Part shown: one piece after another, positions 14,637 through 21,480 of the stretch
How positions within the stretch are numbered: position 1 is the first letter of the stretch
Layout of the letters: the number at the start of each line of letters is the position of its first letter
NCBI GenBank assembly: GCA_900766785.1
Contig: CAAFWT010000165.1
Location: forward strand, 1-21,480
Direction of reading: 5' to 3'
Length of the DNA: 21,480 nucleotides
Origin: an uncultured Paraprevotella sp.
GTDB taxonomy: Bacteria > Bacteroidota > Bacteroidia > Bacteroidales > Bacteroidaceae
Notes under the pieces: model-generated
Seen by the model: only the letters and a program-made list of their open reading frames with translations
Database searches by the model: none
What the model was told of the DNA's origin: nothing
Translations under genes and position numbers: made by a program

Positions 14637-16442
14637 TCAGTCAACAGAAAAATCGGAAAGCAACTGCCTATAGGCAGAGAGAACCGCACTCTTACGTATA
14701 AAGCCCACGAAGCGTCCTTCCTCGTCCACTACAGGAAGGGTCCAGGCACGTGTGCGGTCGAAGGTGGAAACCACCACATCCATACCATCATTGACGGTAA
14801 GAAGTGCTTTGGGCTGAGTCATCAGTTGCGACACTCGGAATTCGCGGTACAGTTCCGTACGGAAAACGATATGCCTGATGTCATCCAGATAGACCGCCCC
14901 CACGAACTTCATCTGTCTGTTGACCACAGGAAACACATGATTGCGACTATTGCTGACCTGCGTGGCCACATCGCCAAGTGTCATGTCGGGATAGAGCACC
15001 TGATCATAATGCTGAATCACACTGTCCATACTCATCAGAGTGAGGATGGAACGGTCGGTGTGATGCGTAAGCAACTCACCCCTCAGAGCCAAGCGCATGG
15101 CATAGATACTGTGAGGTTCAAAGGCCTTGATGGTCAGATATGCCACCACCGACACAATCATCAGAGGCATGAAGAGCGCATATCCGCCTGTAAGTTCCGC
15201 TATCAGGAATATACCAGTCAGAGGAGCATGCATCACACCACTCATAAGTCCACACATGCCCAGCATGGCAAAGTTGCGCACAGGAATAGGAATGCCCAGG
15301 AAATCATACGTATTCCACAAGCAGCTGAAGATAAATCCGCTCACGCATCCCAAGAACAGACTGGGAGCGAAGATACCGCCACACCCTCCGCCGCCGTTTG
15401 TGGCTGTAGAGGCAAAGACCTTGAACATCACCACAAGGAACAGATATACAAGCAGATGTTCGCTACCATAGAAGAGAGACCTGTTCATGGCCATATCCCA
15501 TTCACTCTGTCCGGTGCCATTGAGCAGAAGCGTAATCAGGTCATAACCTTCACCATAGAGCGAGGGGAACAAGTATATGAGTGTGCTGAGCATCAGACCT
15601 CCAAGGGCCAGACGACTGTAAGACCCATGCAAACGACGGAACACTCCTTCCAGGGAATTCATCATGCGTGTGAAATAGAGGGAGACGAGACCACACACCA
15701 CACCCAAAAGCAGGTAGGCAGGAACCCTACTTACAGCAAAGGTATCCTGCAGATGGAACTCAAAGATGGGAGTGGAACCGGATACGGCAAAAGTAAGAGC
15801 CGCTGCCGTGACACTACTCACAAGCAGAGGAAGAAGACTCGTCATGGTAAGGTCTATCATCAAGACCTCCAGCACAAAGACAAGGCCTGCTATGGGAGCC
15901 TTGAAGATGCCTGCCACAGCACCCGCTGCACCACATCCCACAAGCAACATCATCTGACGGGCAGACAGGCGGAACACCCTGCCCAGTGTGCTACCGATGG
16001 CACTGCCAGTGAGCACAATGGGAGCCTCTGCACCCACCGATCCTCCAAATCCGATGGTGATGGCACTGGCCACCACAGAAGTCCATGTGTTATGCGAACG
16101 TATGAGGCTCTGCTTGCGAGCTATGGCAAACAGAATCTTGGTCACACCATGACTGATGTCATCGCGAACAACATAGCGGACGAAGAGCATGGTAAGCCAG
16201 ATACCTACCACAGGATACACCAGATAAAGCCAGTTGGCTCCGTAAGTCACAAACTCATGGGTAAGGAGTCCTTCTATCTGACCAATAAGCCACTTCAAGA
16301 GAAGTCCTGCACAGGCTGTAAAGATACCCACAAACAGACTGATGAAGAGAAGAAACTGGTTGTCACTCACATGACGCCTGCGCCATCTGAGGGCCCATGC
16401 CATGGCATTGCGAACCTTGATATTCCTGTTTACCTTATCCAT
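14637..16442 (-). CDS. ClC-family chloride channel with C-terminal CBS pair
   Basis: The 601-aa membrane protein has a ClC core (about residues 28-450) and two CBS domains (about 475-601, LMSMDSVIQHYD and VSQLMTQPKALLTV). The start MDKVNRN was chosen as the nearest ATG before the first helix. The gating glutamate is E139 in GSVGAEAPIVLTG, and the GGIFAPSLFLGC motif is intact. The first filter motif is SHGV (97-100) rather than GSGIP. In the segment aligned with FIIEEM of E. coli ClcA (FVLEVLM), the second Glu, needed for proton coupling there, is V193, as in ClC channels. It therefore looks more like a passive channel than an antiporter. It is the last gene of the lysE-to-clc run. Confidence 0.9.
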   Translation of the reverse strand: MDKVNRNIKVRNAMAWALRWRRRHVSDNQFLLFISLFVGIFTACAGLLLKWLIGQIEGLLTHEFVTYGANWLYLVYPVVGIWLTMLFVRYVVRDDISHGVTKILFAIARKQSLIRSHNTWTSVVASAITIGFGGSVGAEAPIVLTGSAIGSTLGRVFRLSARQMMLLVGCGAAGAVAGIFKAPIAGLVFVLEVLMIDLTMTSLLPLLVSSVTAAALTFAVSGSTPIFEFHLQDTFAVSRVPAYLLLGVVCGLVSLYFTRMMNSLEGVFRRLHGSYSRLALGGLMLSTLIYLFPSLYGEGYDLITLLLNGTGQSEWDMAMNRSLFYGSEHLLVYLFLVVMFKVFASTATNGGGGCGGIFAPSLFLGCVSGFIFSCLWNTYDFLGIPIPVRNFAMLGMCGLMSGVMHAPLTGIFLIAELTGGYALFMPLMIVSVVAYLTIKAFEPHSIYAMRLALRGELLTHHTDRSILTLMSMDSVIQHYDQVLYPDMTLGDVATQVSNSRNHVFPVVNRQMKFVGAVYLDDIRHIVFRTELYREFRVSQLMTQPKALLTVNDGMDVVVSTFDRTRAWTLPVVDEEGRFVGFIRKSAVLSAYRQLLSDFSVD

Positions 16443-16515
16443 CCTGTTCCTTATTTTTGAATGTGCTTGTGTAGAGGTCTGATACTGTCTATCCTGATGC
16501 ACTCCAGAGAAAAGG

Positions 16516-17094
16516 TCACTTGCGAATAATCTGCACCCTTCCGTCCAGTCCCAGCTTGATAATCTGACTGGGGGTAGTCTTGCTCAAATCATTCTGACGG
16601 GACTTCATCACATAGTCCACGCCAGCAATTATCTCTGGAGAGATTTCTGTGAAATTGGCAGGTGAGGGTTCTCCGCTGATGTTTGCGCTTGTGCTCACCA
16701 CCGCCTTCTGAAACCTATAACAGAGTTCGTGACTGATTCTCTCCTGTGTGACACGAAGGCCCACACTGCCGTCCTCTGCTATAAGCTGGGGAGCCAGGTT
16801 GCATGCCTCGTCCAGGATGAGGGTGAGAGGTTTGGTGGCATACTCTATCAGGTCCCATGCCACATCGGGCACTCTGAACACGTATTTCTGAAGGCGGTTG
16901 GCACTGTCCACCAGACAGATAAGAGCCTTGCTGTCTGCCCTCCGTTTCAGTTGATACACACGTTCCACAGCCTTACTGTTGCCAGCATCGCAGCCAATGC
17001 CCCAGATGGTATCCGTAGGATAAAGGATAAGTCCGCCAGAGCGCAATGTCTCCACTGCCTTCTGGATATCCTCTGCTATTTCTTTCTGTGTCAT
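16516..17094 (-). CDS. tsaC: L-threonylcarbamoyladenylate synthase (Sua5/YciO/YrdC family)
   Basis: The enzyme makes threonylcarbamoyl-AMP from Thr, bicarbonate and ATP, the first step of t6A modification in tRNAs reading ANN codons. The 192-aa product starts MTQKEIAED; a start seven codons upstream is less likely. Family motifs are GGLILYPTDTIWGIGCDA (20-37), the basic YQLKRRADSKAL segment (47-58), SVGLRVTQ and VVSTSANISGEPSP. The protein ends after the YrdC domain, so it is the short TsaC type without the Sua5 C-terminal domain. It lies between prfC (83-base gap) and clc (73-base gap) on the same strand. Confidence 0.92.
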   Translation of the reverse strand: MTQKEIAEDIQKAVETLRSGGLILYPTDTIWGIGCDAGNSKAVERVYQLKRRADSKALICLVDSANRLQKYVFRVPDVAWDLIEYATKPLTLILDEACNLAPQLIAEDGSVGLRVTQERISHELCYRFQKAVVSTSANISGEPSPANFTEISPEIIAGVDYVMKSRQNDLSKTTPSQIIKLGLDGRVQIIRK

Positions 17095-17177
17095 AATACA
17101 ATATATATATGTCAAGCCCTTGCCCAGCGGGAAAAGAGGGAAGTATCAGTCTTTACATCCTTAGGGGCACAGAGGGC

Positions 17178-18752
17178 CTAAAACTCGCTCGTGAAATGGA
17201 ACTTCAGATGCTTGAAGTCCTGCTGTGCCATGGTAAGTACATATCCGGAATCTGCCAGGAAGACGTCTCTTCCCTCTCTATCACTGGCCATATACTGGTA
17301 CTTGCGTTTCTTGAAGTGTTCCAGTTCGTCCTCAAATCCTGGTTCGCACTCCACCCAGCATGCCTTGTAGAGACTTACTGGTTCCCAACGGCATTTGGCT
17401 CCATATTCGTTTTCGAGACGATACTGAATGACCTCAAACTGCAGTTGTCCCACGGTACCTATGAGTTTGCGTCCGTTGAACTGATTGATAAAGAGCTGAG
17501 CCACTCCCTCGTCCATCAATTGTCCTATACCCTTCTCCAGCTGCTTGGTCTTCATGGGATCGGCATTCTCAATGTATTTGAACATCTCGGGCGAGAACGA
17601 AGGCAGTCCCTTATAGTGCAGCACTTCTCCCTCCGTCAGGGTGTCTCCTATCTTGAAGATGCCATTGTCCGGCAAGCCTACGATATCTCCTGGCCAAGCC
17701 TCATCGATGGTCTCCTTACGCTGAGCCATAAATTGGGTTGGACTGCTGAAGCGCACGGTCTTACCCAAGCGCTGATGCTGATAGGGAGCATTGCGCACAA
17801 ACTTTCCGGAACAGACCTTGCAAAAGGCGATACAACTGCGATGGTTGGGATCGATGTTGGCTGTTATCTTGAAGATAAAACCGCTGAACTTAGGTTCTTC
17901 CGGACTGACCACACGTTCCACTGCCTGTACGGGGCGTGGGCAGGGAGCTATCTGCACGAAACAGTCGAGCAACTCCTGCACACCAAAATTATTCAAGGCC
18001 GAGCCGAAGAAGACGGGAGCCACCTCTGCAGAAAGATACTTCTCAACGGAGAATTCTGGATAGACACCGTCGATGAGTTCCAAATCATCTCTCAGCTTGG
18101 CAGCATCCTCTTCGCCTACATGTTCCTCCAGCTGCATTCCTTGAATGTCCACTTCCACCTTTTCCGTAACCTTCTGTTTGTCGGGAGTGAAGAGATTGAG
18201 ACTACGCTCAAAGATATTGTACACGCCCTTGAAGCGCATGCCCTGGTTGATGGGCCATGAGAGCGGACGGACGGCTATCTGCAGTTCCTCTTCCAGTTCG
18301 TCCAGGAGGTCAAAGGGGTCACGTCCCTCTCGGTCCATCTTATTGACGTAAATGATGACAGGTGTCTTCCTCATCCGGCACACATTCATCAGTTTACGGG
18401 TCTGAGCCTCCACACCTTTGGCACAGTCTACCACGATGATGGCACTGTCCACGGCCGTAAGTGTACGGAACGTATCCTCAGCAAAATCCTGGTGACCAGG
18501 AGTGTCCAGGATATTGACCTTGTATCCTTGGTATTCAAACTCCATCACACTGGTGGTCACCGATATTCCGCGCTGCTTCTCTATCTCCATCCAGTCGCTG
18601 GTAGCTGTCTTGCGTATCTTGTTGCTCTTTACGGCTCCTGCCACCTGTATCTGTCCTCCGAAGAGGAGGAGTTTTTCGGTAAGAGTGGTCTTACCTGCAT
18701 CGGGATGCGATATGATGGCAAAGGTGCGCCGTCTTTCTATTTCTTGATTCAT
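17178..18752 (-). CDS. prfC: Peptide chain release factor 3
   Basis: RF3 is a translational GTPase that recycles RF1/RF2 after termination. The 524-aa product has complete G motifs: SHPDAGKTT (15-23), switch I EKQRGISVTTS, DTPGHQDF (83-90) with catalytic H87, and NKMD (137-140). RF3-specific features include ATSDWMEIEKQRGISV and the C-terminal domain around VGQLQFEVIQYRLENEYG. The length matches the family. The intact catalytic His contrasts with the Ser in the EF-G paralogue elsewhere in the window. A -7 box overlaps the stop of the preceding DUF4924 gene. Confidence 0.96.
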   Translation of the reverse strand: MNQEIERRRTFAIISHPDAGKTTLTEKLLLFGGQIQVAGAVKSNKIRKTATSDWMEIEKQRGISVTTSVMEFEYQGYKVNILDTPGHQDFAEDTFRTLTAVDSAIIVVDCAKGVEAQTRKLMNVCRMRKTPVIIYVNKMDREGRDPFDLLDELEEELQIAVRPLSWPINQGMRFKGVYNIFERSLNLFTPDKQKVTEKVEVDIQGMQLEEHVGEEDAAKLRDDLELIDGVYPEFSVEKYLSAEVAPVFFGSALNNFGVQELLDCFVQIAPCPRPVQAVERVVSPEEPKFSGFIFKITANIDPNHRSCIAFCKVCSGKFVRNAPYQHQRLGKTVRFSSPTQFMAQRKETIDEAWPGDIVGLPDNGIFKIGDTLTEGEVLHYKGLPSFSPEMFKYIENADPMKTKQLEKGIGQLMDEGVAQLFINQFNGRKLIGTVGQLQFEVIQYRLENEYGAKCRWEPVSLYKACWVECEPGFEDELEHFKKRKYQYMASDREGRDVFLADSGYVLTMAQQDFKHLKFHFTSEF

Positions 18753-18790
18753 GAATCTTACTTATATAGCCTGTTTCTATTGGTTATTCC

Positions 18791-18798
18791 CAAAGTTA
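18791..18798 (-). promoter_or_regulatory. Possible promoter for prfC
   Basis: TAACTTTG on the minus strand matches the -7 consensus. It overlaps the DUF4924 stop codon and would give a leader of about 32 bases before the prfC ATG. No -33 TTTG is seen at 19-21 bases. Confidence 0.4.
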
Positions 18799-19320
18799 AT
18801 TCTGTGGTTCACGATAATACTTGCCCAACATCTCCATCAGTTGTGCCACAGGTTGCAGTCCCCTGCGTGTTTCCTCTGACACCTGCTGATGTCGCATCTC
18901 CAGGACGCTCAGTCCGTAGATGGCATCCATGCAGTTCTCCACCTCTGTCTTCTCCTTTCCACCCCTTGATCGGAGTTCCACCAACATGGGCAAAGCTTGA
19001 TAATATAGTTTCTCATAAGGAGCATGCTCATGAGTGGCAAGCAGCTCCTGATGTCTGTCCTCCAGGAGGGTGAGTGTGGCACGTACCACCTGCACATGTC
19101 CGTGTTCCTGGCAGCCCTCATCCTTCATCATCTGTATCAGAGCGGCATACCATTCGTAGGCCCTGGCCATCTGGTCTTCATCGTAGCCGAATCTCACCAG
19201 ATAATCTTCCCTGATGCGTTCTGCATTCATCTGATATGCACGGATGACATCCTCCACCTGATACATATATATCAGATATGCAGTCACATTTTGCCTTCTG
19301 AGTTTTTCTGCTATATACAT
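18796..19320 (-). CDS. DUF4924 family protein
   Basis: The 174-aa soluble, mostly helical protein has no signal peptide or membrane segment. It begins MYIAEKLRRQNVTAYLIYMYQVEDVIRAY and includes WYAALIQMMKDEGCQEHGHVQ (about 57-77), LPMLVELRSRGGKEKTEVENC and DAIYGLSVLEMRHQQVSEET, all in the order I recall for DUF4924 in Bacteroidales. The function is unknown. It lies between the LysE-type exporter (72-base gap) and prfC (43-base gap) on the same strand, so a shared transcript is likely, but the neighbours do not reveal a role. Confidence 0.82.
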   Translation of the reverse strand: MYIAEKLRRQNVTAYLIYMYQVEDVIRAYQMNAERIREDYLVRFGYDEDQMARAYEWYAALIQMMKDEGCQEHGHVQVVRATLTLLEDRHQELLATHEHAPYEKLYYQALPMLVELRSRGGKEKTEVENCMDAIYGLSVLEMRHQQVSEETRRGLQPVAQLMEMLGKYYREPQN

Positions 19321-19392
19321 TATCCCTAACGAATATATATAATAAGTATGAACACGTCAAGTAAGAAGAACACACACACCTGGACGCAGATA

Positions 19393-20025
19393 CTATATCG
19401 TTCGCATCAGCAATCCATAAGCGAGTCCGCACAAGGCCACCAGTATGACCATAATCCCCAGGATGCGATTCAAGAGGCGCACCTTATCCATACTGAATCT
19501 GTTACGCAGGCGATGAAGCACCTTGGTGAGCATATACCACCAGAGAAGAGCTCCCGCCACCAGTCCCACATAGCCTGCCAAGAGGTCATGCACATGTCCG
19601 TTGGGTACGAACCCGAATCGTGCAAACAACACCAGGAAGAACACTATGATAAGAGGGTTGCTGCCTGTAACCAGGAAACCTGTGAGCATATTATGTGCCA
19701 TCGAACCTACCTTTCCGCTCGGACGTACGGCAGGCGCAGGCTTGCTCATGCAGAAATAGATACCAAAAAGTATCAGAACCACACTGCCCAGTAGTCGGAG
19801 CCAGCGTACAGCCCACGGACTCTCGGCAAAGCTCATGGCAAATCCCATGAACAAGCCAGTAAGCAACGCGTATACAAAATCACTTATTACGGCTCCCACA
19901 CCAGTGACAAATCCGTAACTACGTCCCTTCAAGAGCGTTCTCTGAACCACGAGAACACCCACAGGACCCATAGGGGCACTGGCCAGAATACCTATCAACA
20001 TACCCTTAACCAGCATCACCATCAT
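19393..20025 (-). CDS. LysE/RhtB-family exporter
   Basis: The 210-aa inner-membrane protein has about six hydrophobic helices. The family signature is ILASAPMGPVGVLVVQRTLLKGRSYGFVTGVGAVISD, about residues 12-48. GFLVTGSNPLIIVFFLVLF in mid-protein corresponds to the conserved G-x-NP helix. Members export amino acids or similar small metabolites; the substrate cannot be inferred. The frame is open to an ATG at 20061, but the -7-like box at 20059-20066 would place transcription start inside that extension, so the ATG at 20025 was preferred; 20049 and 20022 are alternatives. It is the first gene of the minus-strand run to clc and is divergent from the glucokinase gene. Confidence 0.82.
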   Translation of the reverse strand: MMVMLVKGMLIGILASAPMGPVGVLVVQRTLLKGRSYGFVTGVGAVISDFVYALLTGLFMGFAMSFAESPWAVRWLRLLGSVVLILFGIYFCMSKPAPAVRPSGKVGSMAHNMLTGFLVTGSNPLIIVFFLVLFARFGFVPNGHVHDLLAGYVGLVAGALLWWYMLTKVLHRLRNRFSMDKVRLLNRILGIMVILVALCGLAYGLLMRTI

Positions 20026-20058
20026 ATTAAGTATATCAGCACCTATCATATGGAGTCG

Positions 20059-20066
20059 CAAATTTC
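20059..20066 (-). promoter_or_regulatory. Candidate -7 box for the lysE-type gene
   Basis: GAAATTTG on the minus strand lies within TCCGAAATTTGC, a 12-base string identical to that at the ECF sigma promoter (11634-11645). No clear -33 TTTG is seen. Confidence 0.4.
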
Positions 20067-20093
20067 GGACTTTTTTCCTTATTTCTATTGTTT

Positions 20094-20105
20094 TTTCCGC
20101 GGAAA
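20094..20105. promoter_or_regulatory. TTTCCGCGGAAA palindrome, possible operator
   Basis: This is a perfect 12-bp palindrome, 26 bases upstream of the glucokinase -7 box, placing it at about -40 to -52 from the likely start site. A regulator site is possible; the sequence gives no identity for it. Confidence 0.35.
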
Positions 20106-20131
20106 TGTATCATTCCATGGAGTATTTTAGT

Positions 20132-20139
20132 TACCTTTG
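20132..20139 (+). promoter_or_regulatory. -7 box of the glucokinase gene
   Basis: TACCTTTGTAG matches the TAnnTTTG consensus and would give a leader of about 47 bases. The -33 region lacks a TTTG, which may mean activator dependence (inference). Confidence 0.5.
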
Positions 20140-20192
20140 TAGAGAGAGAAAAGAAAAGAAAACAAAAACAGAAACTCATCGTACAAACGACA

Positions 20193-21164
20193 ATGGACAA
20201 ATTAAAACCCTATGTTATCGGTGTGGACCTGGGAGGTACCAATACCGTATTTGGAATTGTAAGTGCACGCGGAGAGGTGGTTGCACAGGACTCTATCAAG
20301 ACAAAACAGTACAAAACTGCCGAAGAATTTGTTGAGGCTGGACTCACATGTCTGCGTCCCCTGGTGGAGCAGATTGGTGGCATCGACCAAATTCAAGGTA
20401 TGGGCATAGGTGCTCCCAATGGCAACTATTACAATGGAACCATTGAGTTCGCTCCCAATCTGCCATGGGCACACGAGGGTGTAATTCCCTTGGCAAAGAT
20501 GTTCTCTGACGAACTTGATATCCCTGTGAAGCTGACCAACGATGCCAACGCTGCTGCCATGGGCGAGATGACTTACGGTGCAGCACGCGGACTGAAGAAT
20601 TTCATCGTCATCACACTGGGCACAGGTGTGGGTTCGGGTATCGTCATCAACGGACAACTCGTATACGGAAGTGATGGATTTGCCGGTGAGCTGGGACACG
20701 TGATCATGGACCGCAGAGTGGAGGCACGCCCCTGTGGATGCGGACGCAGAGGATGCCTGGAGGCTTACTGTTCGGCAAGCGGCGTGGCTGCCACTGCACG
20801 TGAGATTCTGGCAAAGACCGACCGCCCCTCACTCTTGCGCGAGAAACCTGCCGAGGAACTGGAATCCCTCGACGTAGCCATCGCAGCAGGCAAGGGCGAC
20901 GAACTGGCCAAGGAAATCTTCGAATTCACAGGTAAGATGCTTGGTGAGGCTTGTGCTGACTTTGCTGCATTCTCATCTCCCGAGGCATTCATCTTCTTCG
21001 GAGGACTGTGCAAGGCAGGAGATCTCATCATGGACCCCATCAAGGAAGCCTATGATGCCACCGTCCTGAAGATATTCAAGGGCAAGGCCAAGTTCCTGGT
21101 AAGCAGTTTGATGAATGCCAATGCTGCTGTTCTGGGTGCAAGCGCACTCGGATGGGAAGTCTGA
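20193..21164 (+). CDS. ROK-family glucokinase
   Basis: The enzyme probably phosphorylates glucose to glucose-6-phosphate at the entry to glycolysis. The 323-aa product starts at MDKLKPYVIGVDLGGTNT; the ATP-binding DLGGTNTVFG is at 12-21. Catalytic D117 is in TNDANAAAMGE, and a second phosphate loop is LGTGVGSGI (142-150). H169 (GELGHV) and C181, C183 and C188 (CGCGRRGC) form the ROK zinc site. Longer starts were rejected because the -7 box lies inside the extension. Sugar specificity cannot be read from sequence; other ROK sugar kinases are possible. It has its own promoter, upstream palindrome and terminator, so it is monocistronic. Confidence 0.9.
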   Translation: MDKLKPYVIGVDLGGTNTVFGIVSARGEVVAQDSIKTKQYKTAEEFVEAGLTCLRPLVEQIGGIDQIQGMGIGAPNGNYYNGTIEFAPNLPWAHEGVIPLAKMFSDELDIPVKLTNDANAAAMGEMTYGAARGLKNFIVITLGTGVGSGIVINGQLVYGSDGFAGELGHVIMDRRVEARPCGCGRRGCLEAYCSASGVAATAREILAKTDRPSLLREKPAEELESLDVAIAAGKGDELAKEIFEFTGKMLGEACADFAAFSSPEAFIFFGGLCKAGDLIMDPIKEAYDATVLKIFKGKAKFLVSSLMNANAAVLGASALGWEV

Positions 21165-21188
21165 TATCACGATTAAAACTGAATAGGA

Positions 21189-21230
21189 CAGGAGGCAAGC
21201 ACTTTTCACAGGTGCTTACCTCCTGTTTTT
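21189..21230 (+). terminator. Intrinsic terminator of the glucokinase gene
   Basis: CAGGAGG (21189-21195) and AAGCAC (21197-21202) pair with GTGCTT (21212-21217) and CCTCCTG (21219-21225), with one C/A mismatch between the two helices. TTTTT follows directly (21226-21230). Confidence 0.9.
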
Positions 21231-21362
21231 CATATGTACGGCACAGAGGAGAAACATGGGCTCTGTGGAAATTTCCTGGGAAAGGAGTCCCTGCGTCGGA
21301 CCTCCCTACATAAGAATCGTCATTTCATGGCACGATATCATCATTTCCTGACTTCATCACTT

Positions 21363-21387
21363 TTGTTCGCCATTAGATGGCGAACAA
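21363..21387. repeat. Perfect 11-bp inverted repeat
   Basis: TTGTTCGCCAT (21363-21373) pairs with ATGGCGAACAA (21377-21387) around a TAG loop. There is no T tract on either side and no adjacent gene end, so a terminator role is doubtful. Confidence 0.5.
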
Positions 21388-21423
21388 TGATAATCAGCGA
21401 GTTACGTAGAATAATTGGGTGTT

Positions 21424-21457
21424 TTTGGGTGGCGCAAGCGAAAAAATGTATCCTTTG
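21424..21457 (+). promoter_or_regulatory. Possible promoter reading out of the window
   Basis: TTTG (21424-21427), a 21-base spacer and TATCCTTTG (21449-21457), which is one base longer than TAnnTTTG. The downstream gene, if any, lies outside the window. Confidence 0.3.
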
Positions 21458-21480
21458 CACCATGTACGTACGCAAGAAGC

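Larger units (their letters stand above)
21231..21480. other. Intergenic region at the window end
   Basis: No gene is seen. It holds a CACAGAG/CTCTGTG hairpin (21242-21267), a loosely repeated TC-TCATTTC motif (21317-21326, 21338-21347 and a weaker third copy at 21354-21363), a strong 11-bp hairpin (21363-21387) and a possible promoter at 21424-21457. The region may precede a gene outside the window. Confidence 0.5.

Noticed and set aside
14826..16460. Long plus-strand open frame (544 codons) opposite clc
   Set aside because: The product is rich in His, Thr, Gln and Lys with no domain, while the opposite strand encodes a clear ClC-CBS protein. Codon bias of the real gene leaves the antisense frame open.
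17109..18260. Plus-strand open frame (383 codons) opposite prfC
   Set aside because: It is antisense to an unmistakable RF3 gene and shows no recognisable motif.

Overview
The window looks chromosomal and comes from a member of the Bacteroidales, most likely Prevotellaceae or a close relative (inference). Supporting signs are an RprX/RprY-type two-component pair, DUF4827 and DUF4924 proteins, an EF-G2-type paralogue, a lipoprotein with the C-SDDD export signature, and many promoters of the Bacteroidetes TTTG / TAnnTTTG (-33/-7) type. No tRNA, rRNA, CRISPR array, transposase or phage gene was seen. Most of the window is ordinary core genome.

Layout. 1-1450: a dispersed palindromic repeat, then the ribosomal protein operon rpsF-rpsR-rplI (minus) with a textbook promoter and terminator. 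1556-2618: a plus-strand pair of an unannotated 55-aa membrane protein and an outer-membrane beta-barrel protein, closed by a perfect 16-bp inverted repeat. 2636-4914: rprX-rprY (minus), with a promoter so close to the rprX ATG that the mRNA may be leaderless. 5072-7423: fusA2 (minus), whose G domain lacks the catalytic His. 7480-10484: nrnA, a DUF4827 surface lipoprotein and hemW (minus). 10539-14558: fmt, an ECF sigma factor, a tandem palindrome array, a 39-codon ORF, rpe and a shortened comEC (plus). 14637-20069: lysE-type exporter, DUF4924, prfC, tsaC and clc (minus, probably largely one transcript). 20094-21230: a ROK glucokinase (plus) with palindrome, promoter and terminator. 21231-21480: intergenic hairpins and a possible promoter leading out of the window.

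Theme. Many of the genes concern translation: S6, S18, L9, EF-G2, methionyl-tRNA formyltransferase, threonylcarbamoyl-AMP synthase and RF3. The rest serve signal transduction (RprXY, ECF sigma), nucleotide recycling (NrnA), sugar metabolism (Rpe, glucokinase), heme handling (HemW) and transport (ClC, LysE, ComEC).

I found no clearly new multi-gene system. The points most worth a second look are the 22-bp-period array of GCAAACGTTTGC palindromes behind the sigma gene, two diverged copies of an intergenic repeat, two small genes, the GTPase-defective EF-G, a channel-like ClC and a ComEC lacking both accessory domains.
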